Position numbers and translations under genes: made by a program
Part shown: positions 1 through 7,989 of the stretch, in pieces
How the letters are laid out: each line of letters starts with the position of its first letter
Position numbering within the stretch: the stretch's first letter is position 1
Notes under the pieces: generated by a model
Seen by the model: the letters and a program-made list of their open reading frames with translations, nothing else
Told to the model about the DNA's origin: nothing
The model's database searches: none
NCBI GenBank assembly: GCA_003222055.1
Contig: QHUT01000110.1
Coordinates: 1-46,215 of the forward strand
Length of the DNA stretch: 46,215 nucleotides
DNA from: Gemmatimonadota bacterium
GTDB lineage: Bacteria; Gemmatimonadota; Gemmatimonadetes; Gemmatimonadales; GWC2-71-9
Direction: 5' to 3'

Positions 1-2209
1 CATCCCCGTTGAAGTCCCCGGCCGCGACGGTCGCCGTGCAGGACCGCATCTCCGGCAACGCCTGGGTATCGCGCACGAACCTCCCGCCCCCGCGATTGAG
101 ATACAGGCGGTCCTGCAAGAGCCGCGACTCCGGTGCCAGCTGGTACCCGCAGCTCGCGACATACAGGTCCGGAAGCCCGTCTCCGTTGGCGTCGAAGAAC
201 AGGGCTCCCCAATCTTCGTACGCCTTGTCAGCAGCCCAGGGTTGACCGTGGGTGGATTCGACGAAGCTGCCGTCCGTTCGTTGAATGAACAGCTTACCCG
301 AGACACCGACTGCCCCGCCGATGAAGACATCATCCAGACCGTCGCCGTTCACGTCTCCCACGGCCAGCGGAGGGCCGTGGCTGGACAGCAGGTAGGGCAG
401 GAGGGGCTGGACGTTGTAATCGACGAAGCTGCCGGCTTGGTGTTTGTACTTGATGGCCCTGACGGGCTGGAACAGCTGAAGCCGGTTGGGGAGGTTGGGG
501 GAGGTTGGGGAGGTTGGTCCTCTCTTGCTCGCGTCTCCCTGCCGCAGCGTCAGCATCCGATCGACGTCCAGACCAGTCAGTAGTTGATACCGTCCATCGG
601 GCCACGTGACCTCGAGGCTGTCCACGCGCTTGACTCGCCCCAGCCCGAAATGCTCGCGGTCGTCCATGGTGGACATGTAGCCCCGGTACGGGGAATGGTA
701 GAGGTACTGCTTCTGTCCTCCCGCCGTGAGGATCAAGCTCGATCCGATCCCGCGCGCGTTGGGAGCCTCGCCCTGCAGCGCGATTTCCAGATAGTGATGA
801 GCGTCGTCTTGGGGCTGGACGTTCTCATAGATGGATGCGGCCGCGTTGATGCGGTTGACCACGAGGTCGAGTCTGCCGTCGTTATTGAGATCGGCATACG
901 CCAGCGCCCTCCCCTGGTCTCCGGCTCGGCGTGCCGCGAATACCGCTGTCTGGTAATCGAGATCATTGACCGCTTTGGGATAGCCGTTGGTAATGAAGAT
1001 GTCTTTGTATCCATCATTGTCGAAGTCGCCGAACAGGGCGCTCCAGCTCCAGTCCGTGTTCGCGACGCCCGCCAAGGCAGCGATTTCACTAAAGATGACA
1101 TCACCGTTCTGCGTGACGCCGTTACTCAATTGCAGCGAGTTGACGTCGTAGTCGTCACGGAATCCCCTCTCACGCAGCTCCATGCGGCCGTTCTCCGTGA
1201 CGTGCCCGCTCATCCGCTTGCGTCGGTCCAGGGCGGCCGGCATCATGTCCATCTGCAGAATGTCGGGCCGGCCGTCGTTATTGAAATCGGCGATATCGAC
1301 GCCCATGCCGGCAAAACTGGTATGCTTGAGCCACGCGCCGGCCTTATCGGTAAACGTTCCGTCTTCGTTGTTGATGTAGAGGACATCATTGGGTGCGACG
1401 TCGTTAGAGACGTAGATGTCGGGCCATCCGTCGCCGTTCACGTCCGCCACCGCTACCCCGAGACCATAGCCGACCTGCTCCAGTACCCCCGCGTGCCGGG
1501 AGACATCCGTGAAGGTCCCATCGCAGTTGTTTCGATACAGCTTGTTGTACCCTTCCGGGCTGCTGCTGCGGACGCCGAGCGGGTGCGTGTCCGAGGCACC
1601 GCGGGCGAAGTCTTTGGGCGAATTGTTCAGCAGGAAGAGATCGAGGCATCCATCGCGATTGTAATCGAGGAACACGGCCTGGGTGGTGAAGCCCGTGTCG
1701 GCGATGCCGTACCGTGCCGCGGCCTCCGTGAAGGTGCGATCGCCGTTGTTGATGAACAACAGGTTGGCCCGGTCCCGTCCTTTGGACCGTTCGGATCCGG
1801 AGACGGACACGTAGATGTCCAGATACCCGTCGTTGTTGAGGTCCACCATGGCCGCGCCGGTGGCCCACGTGCTGGTACGGACTCCCGCACGCTCCGTGAT
1901 GTCCTCGAACCGCAGGTTGCCCTTGTTCAGGTACAGGCGGCTCGAGACCATGTTGCCGGAGAAGAACAGGTCGGGTAATCCGTCGTTGTCGATATCGCCG
2001 ATCGCCACGCCCGCACCGTTATAGACGTAGACGTCGGTCTGCACATTCAGCGAATCGTTGGTGGTGATGGTGTTGGCGAACGTGACGCCGGTTTGGGCGG
2101 GACCCAAGAGCCGGAACAGCGGCGGGCCACCCGCCGATTGGCGGCCACAGCTCATCAAAGCGACGATTGGCACGAGCGTGGCGAGCGAGCGAAGCGAGGG
2201 TCGGGACAT
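1..2209 (-). CDS. UnbV/ASPIC and FG-GAP (VCBS) repeat lipoprotein, 3' end outside window
   Basis: The frame is open from an ATG at 2209 to the left edge, about 736 residues, so the C-terminus is missing. The N-terminus MSRPSLRSLATLVPIVALMSC is a lipoprotein signal with an LMSC lipobox, so the protein is probably anchored and exported. FG-GAP/VCBS calcium-type repeats follow (GDIDNDGLPDLFF, VDLNNDGYLDIYV, ADVNGDGWPDIYV, ADFNNDGRPDILQ). Residues about 485-540 form an UnbV/ASPIC domain (ARGIGS, GYMSTMDDREHFGLG, VTWPDG), and a second FG-GAP block begins near residue 585. Such CRTAC1-like proteins are secreted beta-propellers of mostly unknown ligand. A G-rich repeat encodes a Pro/Ser/Asn linker between the UnbV domain and the second block. 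The gene starts right next to an mnmA remnant. Confidence 0.88.
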   Translation of the reverse strand, partial: MSRPSLRSLATLVPIVALMSCGRQSAGGPPLFRLLGPAQTGVTFANTITTNDSLNVQTDVYVYNGAGVAIGDIDNDGLPDLFFSGNMVSSRLYLNKGNLRFEDITERAGVRTSTWATGAAMVDLNNDGYLDIYVSVSGSERSKGRDRANLLFINNGDRTFTEAAARYGIADTGFTTQAVFLDYNRDGCLDLFLLNNSPKDFARGASDTHPLGVRSSSPEGYNKLYRNNCDGTFTDVSRHAGVLEQVGYGLGVAVADVNGDGWPDIYVSNDVAPNDVLYINNEDGTFTDKAGAWLKHTSFAGMGVDIADFNNDGRPDILQMDMMPAALDRRKRMSGHVTENGRMELRERGFRDDYDVNSLQLSNGVTQNGDVIFSEIAALAGVANTDWSWSALFGDFDNDGYKDIFITNGYPKAVNDLDYQTAVFAARRAGDQGRALAYADLNNDGRLDLVVNRINAAASIYENVQPQDDAHHYLEIALQGEAPNARGIGSSLILTAGGQKQYLYHSPYRGYMSTMDDREHFGLGRVKRVDSLEVTWPDGRYQLLTGLDVDRMLTLRQGDASKRGPTSPTSPNLPNRLQLFQPVRAIKYKHQAGSFVDYNVQPLLPYLLSSHGPPLAVGDVNGDGLDDVFIGGAVGVSGKLFIQRTDGSFVESTHGQPWAADKAYEDWGALFFDANGDGLPDLYVASCGYQLAPESRLLQDRLYLNRGGGRFVRDTQALPEMRSCTATVAAGDFNGD
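484..517 (+). repeat. GGTTGGGG(G)A tandem array inside the UnbV/FG-GAP gene
   Basis: Units of 9-10 bp (GGTTGGGGA, GGTTGGGGGA, GGTTGGGGA, GGTTGG) follow one another on the + strand. On the coding strand they read as AACCTCCCC repeats and encode a Pro/Thr/Ser/Asn/Leu linker just after the UnbV domain. Similar arrays occur near the trehalase start at 9459-9577. The spacing of GG pairs could allow a two-tier G-quadruplex on the non-coding strand; this is an inference. Confidence 0.8.
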
Positions 2210-2224
2210 GGGTCGGGGAATCTA

Positions 2225-2340
2225 ACGCTCGCCGTCGAACGCGGCTGTGGCCGAACAGCTCGTCTCCCGGTCCGATCACCGCCTCGCGGGTGTCGGGCCG
2301 GATCGCGACCACGTGCATCGGCTCGCGGAATCCGCCGGGG
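2225..2340 (-). pseudogene. mnmA: mnmA fragment (tRNA 2-thiouridylase, middle part)
   Basis: Read leftward from 2339, one frame gives PGGFREPMHVVAIRPDTR, then EAVIGPGDELFGHSRV. This matches my memory of the MnmA segment just before the C-terminal beta-barrel (GGFREP, VVAI.P.T, VIGP..EL.G). No start, catalytic cysteines or PP-loop is present, so only about 35-40 codons survive between the lipoprotein stop at 2365 and the UnbV/FG-GAP start at 2209. The piece that follows it in an intact MnmA lies about 1.3 kb away at 3669-3904, beyond the lipoprotein gene, so the order is permuted. MnmA thiolates U34 of Lys, Glu and Gln tRNAs; an intact copy should exist elsewhere. Confidence 0.65.
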
Positions 2341-2364
2341 GTTTTCTTCGGCGGCCGTCGGCGC

Positions 2365-3519
2365 TCAGCCGCCCATGAGATGCCGGGCGGGGTTGAACAG
2401 GCTCTCGACCGCGCTCTGCAACTGAGCCGGGAGGGTGAACAGATCGGACACCGCCTGTGTTTCGTCCGACGACAACGCGCTGCCGTCCGCGTGACGAATG
2501 GTGATGCCGTTGTTGGTGCCGGAGATGCGCGCGAACGGCACGCCATTCACCGCGATCGCCACGTCGACCGTCACGGTCTGGGGCGACACGACGACCACGA
2601 TCGGTCCCGTCTCCGATACGGTTTCGTTGCCGCGCGTCACGCTGAAATCGAGGGTGATCGTCGCGTCGTTCGCGTCCGGGCTCGTGATGGTCTCATGCGA
2701 GACCACATGGATCACAGGGTTGTCGAGGTCCCACGTGCCGTCGATAGTGACGTTGGGATGGTTGGTGTCCAGGCCCGTCGCGACAAATGTGCCGCTGAAG
2801 GCGAGTGTACGGATGCCGTCGGTCACGAACCCGCTTGCCGAGGCGTTGAACCCCGTGACCACCGGCGATCCTGTTACGGTAGCGGTCACCGTGTAGTCGG
2901 CGTACGTCGTGTTGCCCGTGGCTCCCGGCGTGCCGCCGAAGATAGTGACCTGGAGCGAGTTGGTGTTGCCGCTGCTGTGGTCCACCAGATCGACGTACCC
3001 GACGGGCGTAAGCGGCGATTCCATGATGTGACCGGTGGCAGGATCGATGGTGTACAGGATGATGCGGACGCCGTTCGCTGGAGCAGCCGGGGTGGCGCTT
3101 GAGCTCTGGATGTACGCGTGCGTGGTCACGTCCCACGTCGACGTCGTGCCGAGCAGCGGCGCGGGAACGACACTGGCCATGATCCCGGGGGCAAGTACGC
3201 GGGCGGCGGTGCGGAGCGCCTCGAGGCGCTGGGGCGCGCTCGCGTACAGCCGGCTGGCCGTGCGCGGCAAGGCGATGGGGGCGGTGCCAAGCAGGGCGCC
3301 CGGGCGGGTCGCTACGGCGGCGGGTGATCCCGCGGCTGTGTCGATTGCAGCGAAACCCTCGAACACGGTCGATTGAAGCACGCCCGAGGCGGTCTGAAGG
3401 TCGGAGCTCAACTGCGCCGGGTTGGCGAGATGCGATTGCGGGCCATTCATGTTGCTGCAGGCAGCAGCGAGCGCGACGAGACCGAGCGCCCACGCAAGGC
3501 GACCACGACGTGCAGGCAT
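2365..3519 (-). CDS. Secreted lipoprotein of unknown function
   Basis: 384 residues from an ATG at 3519 preceded by GGGAGGAG at good spacing. The open frame extends further upstream, but that part is arginine-rich and overlaps mnmA debris. The N-terminus MPARRGRLAWALGLVALAAACS has a basic start, a hydrophobic core and a Cys at residue 21 in a lipobox-like context. The mature protein is rich in Thr, Ser, Val and Gly, with alternating patterns suggestive of beta-sandwich structure. No catalytic motif is recognised. It lies between two mnmA fragments on the same strand and may have been moved together with them. I cannot assign a family. Confidence 0.75.
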   Translation of the reverse strand: MPARRGRLAWALGLVALAAACSNMNGPQSHLANPAQLSSDLQTASGVLQSTVFEGFAAIDTAAGSPAAVATRPGALLGTAPIALPRTASRLYASAPQRLEALRTAARVLAPGIMASVVPAPLLGTTSTWDVTTHAYIQSSSATPAAPANGVRIILYTIDPATGHIMESPLTPVGYVDLVDHSSGNTNSLQVTIFGGTPGATGNTTYADYTVTATVTGSPVVTGFNASASGFVTDGIRTLAFSGTFVATGLDTNHPNVTIDGTWDLDNPVIHVVSHETITSPDANDATITLDFSVTRGNETVSETGPIVVVVSPQTVTVDVAIAVNGVPFARISGTNNGITIRHADGSALSSDETQAVSDLFTLPAQLQSAVESLFNPARHLMGG

Positions 3520-3668
3520 GCTGCTCCTCCCGAATGAAAGCAACCGGCCGATGGGCATGGCCGCAGCCGACGATACCAAACTGGAACGTACGGCGCAGCG
3601 GCCCGGCTGGACAGTGACGGGGCGCACGCACTCGTCCGGCAGCGGCAAACGGCTTATGTAGCGTGCGG

Positions 3669-3904
3669 TTATGCGATCACGCCGCCGCCGAGCTGGCGAC
3701 CGTCCGCGTCGTACAGGGCGGCCGACTTCCCGGGCGCGTGATCGCCGCATCGGTTGCGCGAGATCGAGCACGAGCAGGTTCCCCGAGCGCTCCCGCACCC
3801 GCGCCGGGCACGGGTGTGGCGCGGCAGTGGCACTGCACCACCGCGGACTCCCCCGGTGCCAGCGGCTGGGCGAGCCAGTTCAGCTCGGCGAGCGTCACGC
3901 TATC
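3669..3904 (-). pseudogene. mnmA: mnmA fragment (C-terminal domain, frameshifted)
   Basis: Three frames together rebuild the MnmA C-terminus. Frame one gives SVTLAELNWLAQPLAPGES and AVVQCHCRATPVP. A second gives GNLLVLDLAQPM. A third gives APGKSAALYDADGRQLGGGVIA and ends at the TAA complementary to 3669-3671. In intact MnmA these are the W-L-(A) barrel strand, the R-pVPA segment and the final aitPGQ-A-Y-LGGG-I tail. Several frameshifts make it non-coding. It occupies most of the roughly 390-bp space between the divergent lipoprotein gene and the heme c/FG-GAP gene, and begins about ten bases from the start codon of the latter. Confidence 0.75.
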
Positions 3905-3913
3905 ATTCCGTCC

Positions 3914-5455
3914 ATGTTTGGACATTTTCGTCACACGGGACCGAGGCTGGCTGTTGTCGCTCTCTCCTGCTTCTCGCTGACGACTTGCCGCAGGTTGTAT
4001 CGCTTCGAGGGAGAACGGCTCGCGCATACCTATTGTGCGGCCTGTCACATGTTTCCCGAGCCGGCACTGCTCGACAAGCAAACCTGGCGAACAGGCGTCT
4101 TACCACAAATGGCGCTGCGACTGGGCGCGCCGACCAAGTCGTTGTTCACCGAGATGCACCGCGAGCCGGCGATGGTCGTCTTGACCAAGGCGGTGTCACA
4201 ACCGGATTGGGAAAAGATCGCCGGGTACTATCTCGAGCAGGCGCCCGACACGTTGCCGCAGCCGTCCTTGCCGGCCCAGCCGCAGCTCGATCCTCCTCTG
4301 TTTACCGCCGGGCCGTTCGTTCCCCGACTGCAGAGCAGCGCGATCATCACGCTCTTGAAAACGGACAGCGTGAACGCACGGATTTTTGTCGGGGAGGCGG
4401 CGAGTAACACCTTGCGGGTTTTCGACTTCAACCGCCGTCTCGAGGCGTCGCTGACGCTCTCGAGCCCGCCGACGGATGTGATTTCCGAGAAGGACCGGGT
4501 GCTGGTGCTCGAATCGGGCAGGCTCGAGCCCAACGATGAGCCCAAGGGAACGCTCGCGCAGTATGATGTCGCGCGCGACGGCTCGTTCCATTTCGCCAAG
4601 ATCCTGATCGACTCCCTGTTCCGGCCGGTGTTCGTGCGGGACTTCGACTTCGCCGGACATGGCCACAAGGACTACGTGATCTGCGAATTCGGCAACAACC
4701 GCGGGCGCCTGGCGCTTTATCGAGAGGAGGGCGGGAGCTATCGGCGCCACGTGCTCGATGCCACGCCGGGCGCGATCCGGTTCGAAATCCTCGACCTCAC
4801 GGGGGACGGATTTCCCGATATCGTGGCGTTGTTCGCGCAGGGTGAAGAGCGAATCATGTTGTTCCCCAATGACGGTACGGGCGATTTTTCCGGACAGAGT
4901 AAGGTCTTGGCCCGCTTTCCGCCGATTTACGGCTCGATGTACTTCACCCTGCGGGATTTCAACGGCGACGGCAAGCCGGACATCCTGTACGTGAACGGCG
5001 ACAACTGGGATTATTCGCGCGTGCTCAAGCCCTACCACGGTATCCGGATTCTCGAGAATGACGGCCACAACGATTTTACGGAGCGCTACTTTTTCCCCAT
5101 CTACGGAGCGGCCCAGGCCGTCGTCGCCGATTTCGACAAGGATGGCGACCTCGATATCCTCACCACGAGCAATTTTGCCGACTCTGCACGACATCCCGAG
5201 CGAGGGATCATGTACTTCGAGAATGTGGGGCTCTACCAATTCAAGCCCTACGCATTTTCCATCGCCAGCGGCAATCAATGGAATGTCATGGCCACGGCCG
5301 ACTTGAACAGAGACGGCTGGCCGGACGTGTTGGTGGGGGCGATGCATCTGGAGGACATTGCCAGCATCCAACGGCGCTTCCGCGGACCGACCTTGCACAC
5401 CGCGGTGGAGCCGATCCTGTTGTTCGAGAATCGCGGCAGCACAGTCCGTCGCTGA
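3914..5455 (+). CDS. Heme c-binding FG-GAP (VCBS) repeat lipoprotein
   Basis: 513 residues from an ATG at 3914, chosen because a signal sequence with an LTTC lipobox (Cys25) follows it; the open frame upstream is mnmA debris in antisense. A single heme c site, C41-A-A-C44-H45, follows in the context TYCAACHMFPEP. After about residue 100 the rest is beta-propeller-like: FG-GAP motifs include DLTGDGFPDIV, DFNGDGKPDILY, DFDKDGDLDILT and DLNRDGWPDVLV. The protein is therefore probably a periplasmic or surface lipoprotein joining one c-type heme to a calcium-binding propeller. The electron partner and substrate are not evident. It is transcribed away from the UnbV/FG-GAP gene, and the two may act in the same surface process. 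Confidence 0.85.
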   Translation: MFGHFRHTGPRLAVVALSCFSLTTCRRLYRFEGERLAHTYCAACHMFPEPALLDKQTWRTGVLPQMALRLGAPTKSLFTEMHREPAMVVLTKAVSQPDWEKIAGYYLEQAPDTLPQPSLPAQPQLDPPLFTAGPFVPRLQSSAIITLLKTDSVNARIFVGEAASNTLRVFDFNRRLEASLTLSSPPTDVISEKDRVLVLESGRLEPNDEPKGTLAQYDVARDGSFHFAKILIDSLFRPVFVRDFDFAGHGHKDYVICEFGNNRGRLALYREEGGSYRRHVLDATPGAIRFEILDLTGDGFPDIVALFAQGEERIMLFPNDGTGDFSGQSKVLARFPPIYGSMYFTLRDFNGDGKPDILYVNGDNWDYSRVLKPYHGIRILENDGHNDFTERYFFPIYGAAQAVVADFDKDGDLDILTTSNFADSARHPERGIMYFENVGLYQFKPYAFSIASGNQWNVMATADLNRDGWPDVLVGAMHLEDIASIQRRFRGPTLHTAVEPILLFENRGSTVRR

Positions 5456-5533
5456 TGGCGGGGGACCAAGCCGCCGTCAAGGGGCCGCGAGGGTAGCGCA
5501 ACGCCCCGGCGCGGCGTACGATTCCCGCCGCAC

Positions 5534-7981
5534 GTGAGCGCACTCGCATTCCTGCTCGTGATGCTCGGGGTCGGAGGTGCCGCGGCTCCGAGTTCCCAGG
5601 CTGAAGCCTGGGCCCGAGATGCCACTGCCCTTAAGGGCAGCGCTGTATCGGGCCCACCCTTCAGGGTGGGAATCGCACGCGCCGACACCGTGCCCCCCTA
5701 CCTCGCGTTCCCGGAGCCGGGACTCGACGACCCCGCTGCCTACGAAGGCTATCAGACCCGAGTCTACCAGGACGCCAGCGGCAACGCGTTCCAGGTGTAC
5801 GTGAAAAGCAATGGCCGGGTGGTGAACCTATGGGCCGACGCGGCCAACGAGAGCGTGGGGTTCACCGTGCGCGACTCGAGCGGCAAGCCCGCCGAGCTCG
5901 GGTGGGGGTCGTCGGGCGCCGTAGTGGAGCGGTCGCCGGCGCACAGCACGCGCTCGGTGGCCTACGGCCTGGAGGCCCCCTCGACGGTCAGCATCGGTCT
6001 CTTCCTGCTGGGCTCGATGCGGGTGGAGCGGGACTTCGGCTACGGGGAGCGCGATTCGCTCCCTCTCGACGCGCCGGCGTTCGTTCAGCCCGAGCTCACG
6101 CAGCTGATCGACCATATCGCGAAGCTGAAACCGGCCGAACGTGCGCGTCACCTTGCGCTGCTCGGCGTGAAGTCTCTCGAGGCGCTGCGCGCACGCTTGG
6201 TCCCGCGCATCGTACTCAATCCGTCGTCCCCCCTCTCCGCACCGCGGAGAGCGGGACAGGGGGTGAGGACTGATACGAGCTGGGTTGTGGAGGTCGAGCA
6301 GCCGAGCTTCGACGGCAAGAGCCACCTCTGGCTCGCGCTCCAAGGCGACACGCGGGAGACCGTGCCCGCCGTCTCCGGCAACGTCGTCACCATCCGCCGC
6401 CCGGCCGGGGGCGCGGTGCGCTGGAGCGTTCGGGTGACCACCGATGCTGCCGCGCTGACCCCCCTCACCCGCAAAGAAATCTTCAACGACGACTTCGACA
6501 GATTCGCCGCCCGGGTCCGGGCCGACACCGCCCACCCGCTGCGCTGGCGTCGCCTGGAGCGCGAGATCCGCGGCGCGGAGCTCCTGAGCTACCGCGAAAA
6601 ACTCATGGCGGGGCTGCCCAACTTCGCGACGTATTTCGGGCGCGACATGCTGATGACGGCCCTGCTGATGCAGCCGGTGTGGGCGCCGGCGATGCCGGAG
6701 CACGTGATCGCGAGCGCGCTGCGCAAGCTCTCGCCCGACGGCGACGTGAGCCACGAGGAGGCGCTCGGCGGCCAGGCGATCCGCGAGAATGCCGCCGAGT
6801 ACGACCGGCTCGTGGCGGCGGGGCAGCTGGCGCGGGCCCGCGCGCTGCTGGGCGACCTCCAGGCCACGCGCGAGAACTACGTCATGGTGGACGACGACTT
6901 CCAACTGCCGGTGGTCGCCGCGCGCTTTCTCGCCGATCCCAGAGTGCCGGCGGATCGCAAACGTGCCTTCTTGCGCGAGGGACACCGGCTGGACCGCCTG
7001 ATCGCCAACCTGGCGCTCGTGGCCCGCCGCACGGCGGCCTACGCGCGCGAGCCGGTGGCGACGCACCTGGTGAGCTTCCCACGTGCATCGGACGGGCATT
7101 GGATCTCCGCCAGCTGGCGGGACAGCCGGGTGGGGTACGCGGGCGGCCGGTTCGCCATGGACGTGAACGCCATCTGGGCGCCGCACGCCCTCGAGGCGGT
7201 CGGGACCATTCTCGACGCGCTCACGGGGCTTGGGCTGACGCCCGCGGTTCCCGCGGGACCGCTCGCCGCGTTCGCGCACGATCGCCCGGCGCTCGAGCGG
7301 GCGGTGGCCGCCTGGAAGGGCGCGGAGCGGCATTTCAGGGTGTCGCTCGCGCCGGACGAGGTCACGAAGCGCGTCGCGGCGCGGCTCGCGTGGCTCCCCG
7401 CTCAGGAGCGTGAGTACTGGGAAGGCATCCTGCGGGGCGCCGACCCCCTGCAGGACACGCTGCGGTTTCTCGCCCTCTCGCTCGATGCCGCCGGGCGGCC
7501 GATCCCCATCGTCAACACCGATCCCGCAATGGCGCTGCTCGTCGACTCGCTCGGTCGCGACCGGACCCTCGAGCTCGTCGGGCCGACCCTGCTGCCGTAC
7601 CCGGTGGGCCTGTTCGTGGAGAACCTCGGCCCGGTCACGACGAACGATACGTATGCCGGACGCGACGTGTGGGAAGCGTTCCGCCGCGACGCGTATCATT
7701 CGCCCACCGTCGTATGGGGCCGGGACGTGAACGTGCTGCTCGCGGGACTGGCGCGGCAGCTCCCCCCTGGTGATGTAGGGGCGCAGCATGCTGCGCCCCT
7801 ACAGGACGCCCTGCGCCGCATCTCGGACGCCGTCGACCGGTCCGGCCTGCGACACGCCGAGCTGTGGAGCTACACGATCGACCACGGGCGTCTGGTCCCC
7901 TCGCGCTACGGCACCAGCTCGGACGTGCAGCTGTGGAGCCTCACCGACCTCGCCGTCCAATACCTCCTCAACCTCCACTAA
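5534..7981 (+). CDS. Secreted six-hairpin glycosidase-like protein (debranching-enzyme type)
   Basis: 815 residues from a GTG start followed by a signal-like stretch (SALAFLLVMLGVGGAAA). Residues 1-330 are a beta-rich N-terminal part. From about residue 340 an (alpha/alpha)6-barrel-like region begins, with GLPNFATYFGRDMLMTALL near residue 360; this resembles the PWF-FGRD-ITAL motif of amylo-alpha-1,6-glucosidase-type enzymes. HEEALGG and YPVGLFVENLGP are further conserved-looking segments. It is probably an extracellular alpha-glucan hydrolase feeding the following symporter and trehalase, but the exact family and bond are not certain. Three different palindromic repeats are embedded in frame (5595-5670, 6226-6270, 7775-7802). 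Its stop codon sits in a 10-bp tandem repeat that joins it to the symporter frame. Confidence 0.75.
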   Translation: MSALAFLLVMLGVGGAAAPSSQAEAWARDATALKGSAVSGPPFRVGIARADTVPPYLAFPEPGLDDPAAYEGYQTRVYQDASGNAFQVYVKSNGRVVNLWADAANESVGFTVRDSSGKPAELGWGSSGAVVERSPAHSTRSVAYGLEAPSTVSIGLFLLGSMRVERDFGYGERDSLPLDAPAFVQPELTQLIDHIAKLKPAERARHLALLGVKSLEALRARLVPRIVLNPSSPLSAPRRAGQGVRTDTSWVVEVEQPSFDGKSHLWLALQGDTRETVPAVSGNVVTIRRPAGGAVRWSVRVTTDAAALTPLTRKEIFNDDFDRFAARVRADTAHPLRWRRLEREIRGAELLSYREKLMAGLPNFATYFGRDMLMTALLMQPVWAPAMPEHVIASALRKLSPDGDVSHEEALGGQAIRENAAEYDRLVAAGQLARARALLGDLQATRENYVMVDDDFQLPVVAARFLADPRVPADRKRAFLREGHRLDRLIANLALVARRTAAYAREPVATHLVSFPRASDGHWISASWRDSRVGYAGGRFAMDVNAIWAPHALEAVGTILDALTGLGLTPAVPAGPLAAFAHDRPALERAVAAWKGAERHFRVSLAPDEVTKRVAARLAWLPAQEREYWEGILRGADPLQDTLRFLALSLDAAGRPIPIVNTDPAMALLVDSLGRDRTLELVGPTLLPYPVGLFVENLGPVTTNDTYAGRDVWEAFRRDAYHSPTVVWGRDVNVLLAGLARQLPPGDVGAQHAAPLQDALRRISDAVDRSGLRHAELWSYTIDHGRLVPSRYGTSSDVQLWSLTDLAVQYLLNLH
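5595..5670 (+). repeat. Cluster of three short perfect hairpins in coding sequence
   Basis: Three inverted repeats lie within 76 bp: CCCAGGCTGAAGCCTGGG (5595-5612), CTGCCCTTAAGGGCAG (5625-5640) and CCCACCCTTCAGGGTGGG (5653-5670). They lie just after the signal-peptide region of the glycosidase and are translated in frame as a segment of about 25 residues. The look is that of REP-like palindromic units dispersed in many soil bacterial genomes; origin by insertion is inferred. Confidence 0.85.
6226..6270 (+). repeat. CCCTCTCC / GGTGAGGAC-type palindromic repeat in coding sequence
   Basis: The stem CTCTCCGC/GCGGAGAG is followed by GGGACAGGGGGTGAGGAC. The same GGGACAGGGGGTGAGGAC string ends the palindromic core of the element at 26187-26372. 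Here it is translated in frame in the glycosidase between two otherwise protein-like segments. Confidence 0.8.
7775..7802 (+). repeat. 28-bp perfect palindrome in coding sequence
   Basis: The half-site GTAGGGGCGCAGCA is followed directly by its exact reverse complement. It is read in frame in the last 10% of the glycosidase gene (VGAQHAAPLQ). A perfect 28-bp palindrome in coding DNA points to a dispersed palindromic repeat rather than protein selection. Confidence 0.85.
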
Positions 7982-7989
7982 CCTCCACA
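7970..7989 (+). repeat. 10-bp tandem duplication at the glycosidase/symporter junction
   Basis: AACCTCCACT (7970-7979) is followed by AACCTCCACA (7980-7989). The first copy encodes the last residues N-L-H of the glycosidase and supplies the T of its stop codon. The second encodes N-L-H in the symporter frame. Removing one copy would join the two reading frames without a stop. Confidence 0.85.

Noticed and set aside
584-1978. Long rightward open frame of 464 codons
   Set aside because: It is antisense to the UnbV/FG-GAP gene, whose frame has clear domain motifs; the rightward product shows mirrored low-complexity V/D/E patterns only.
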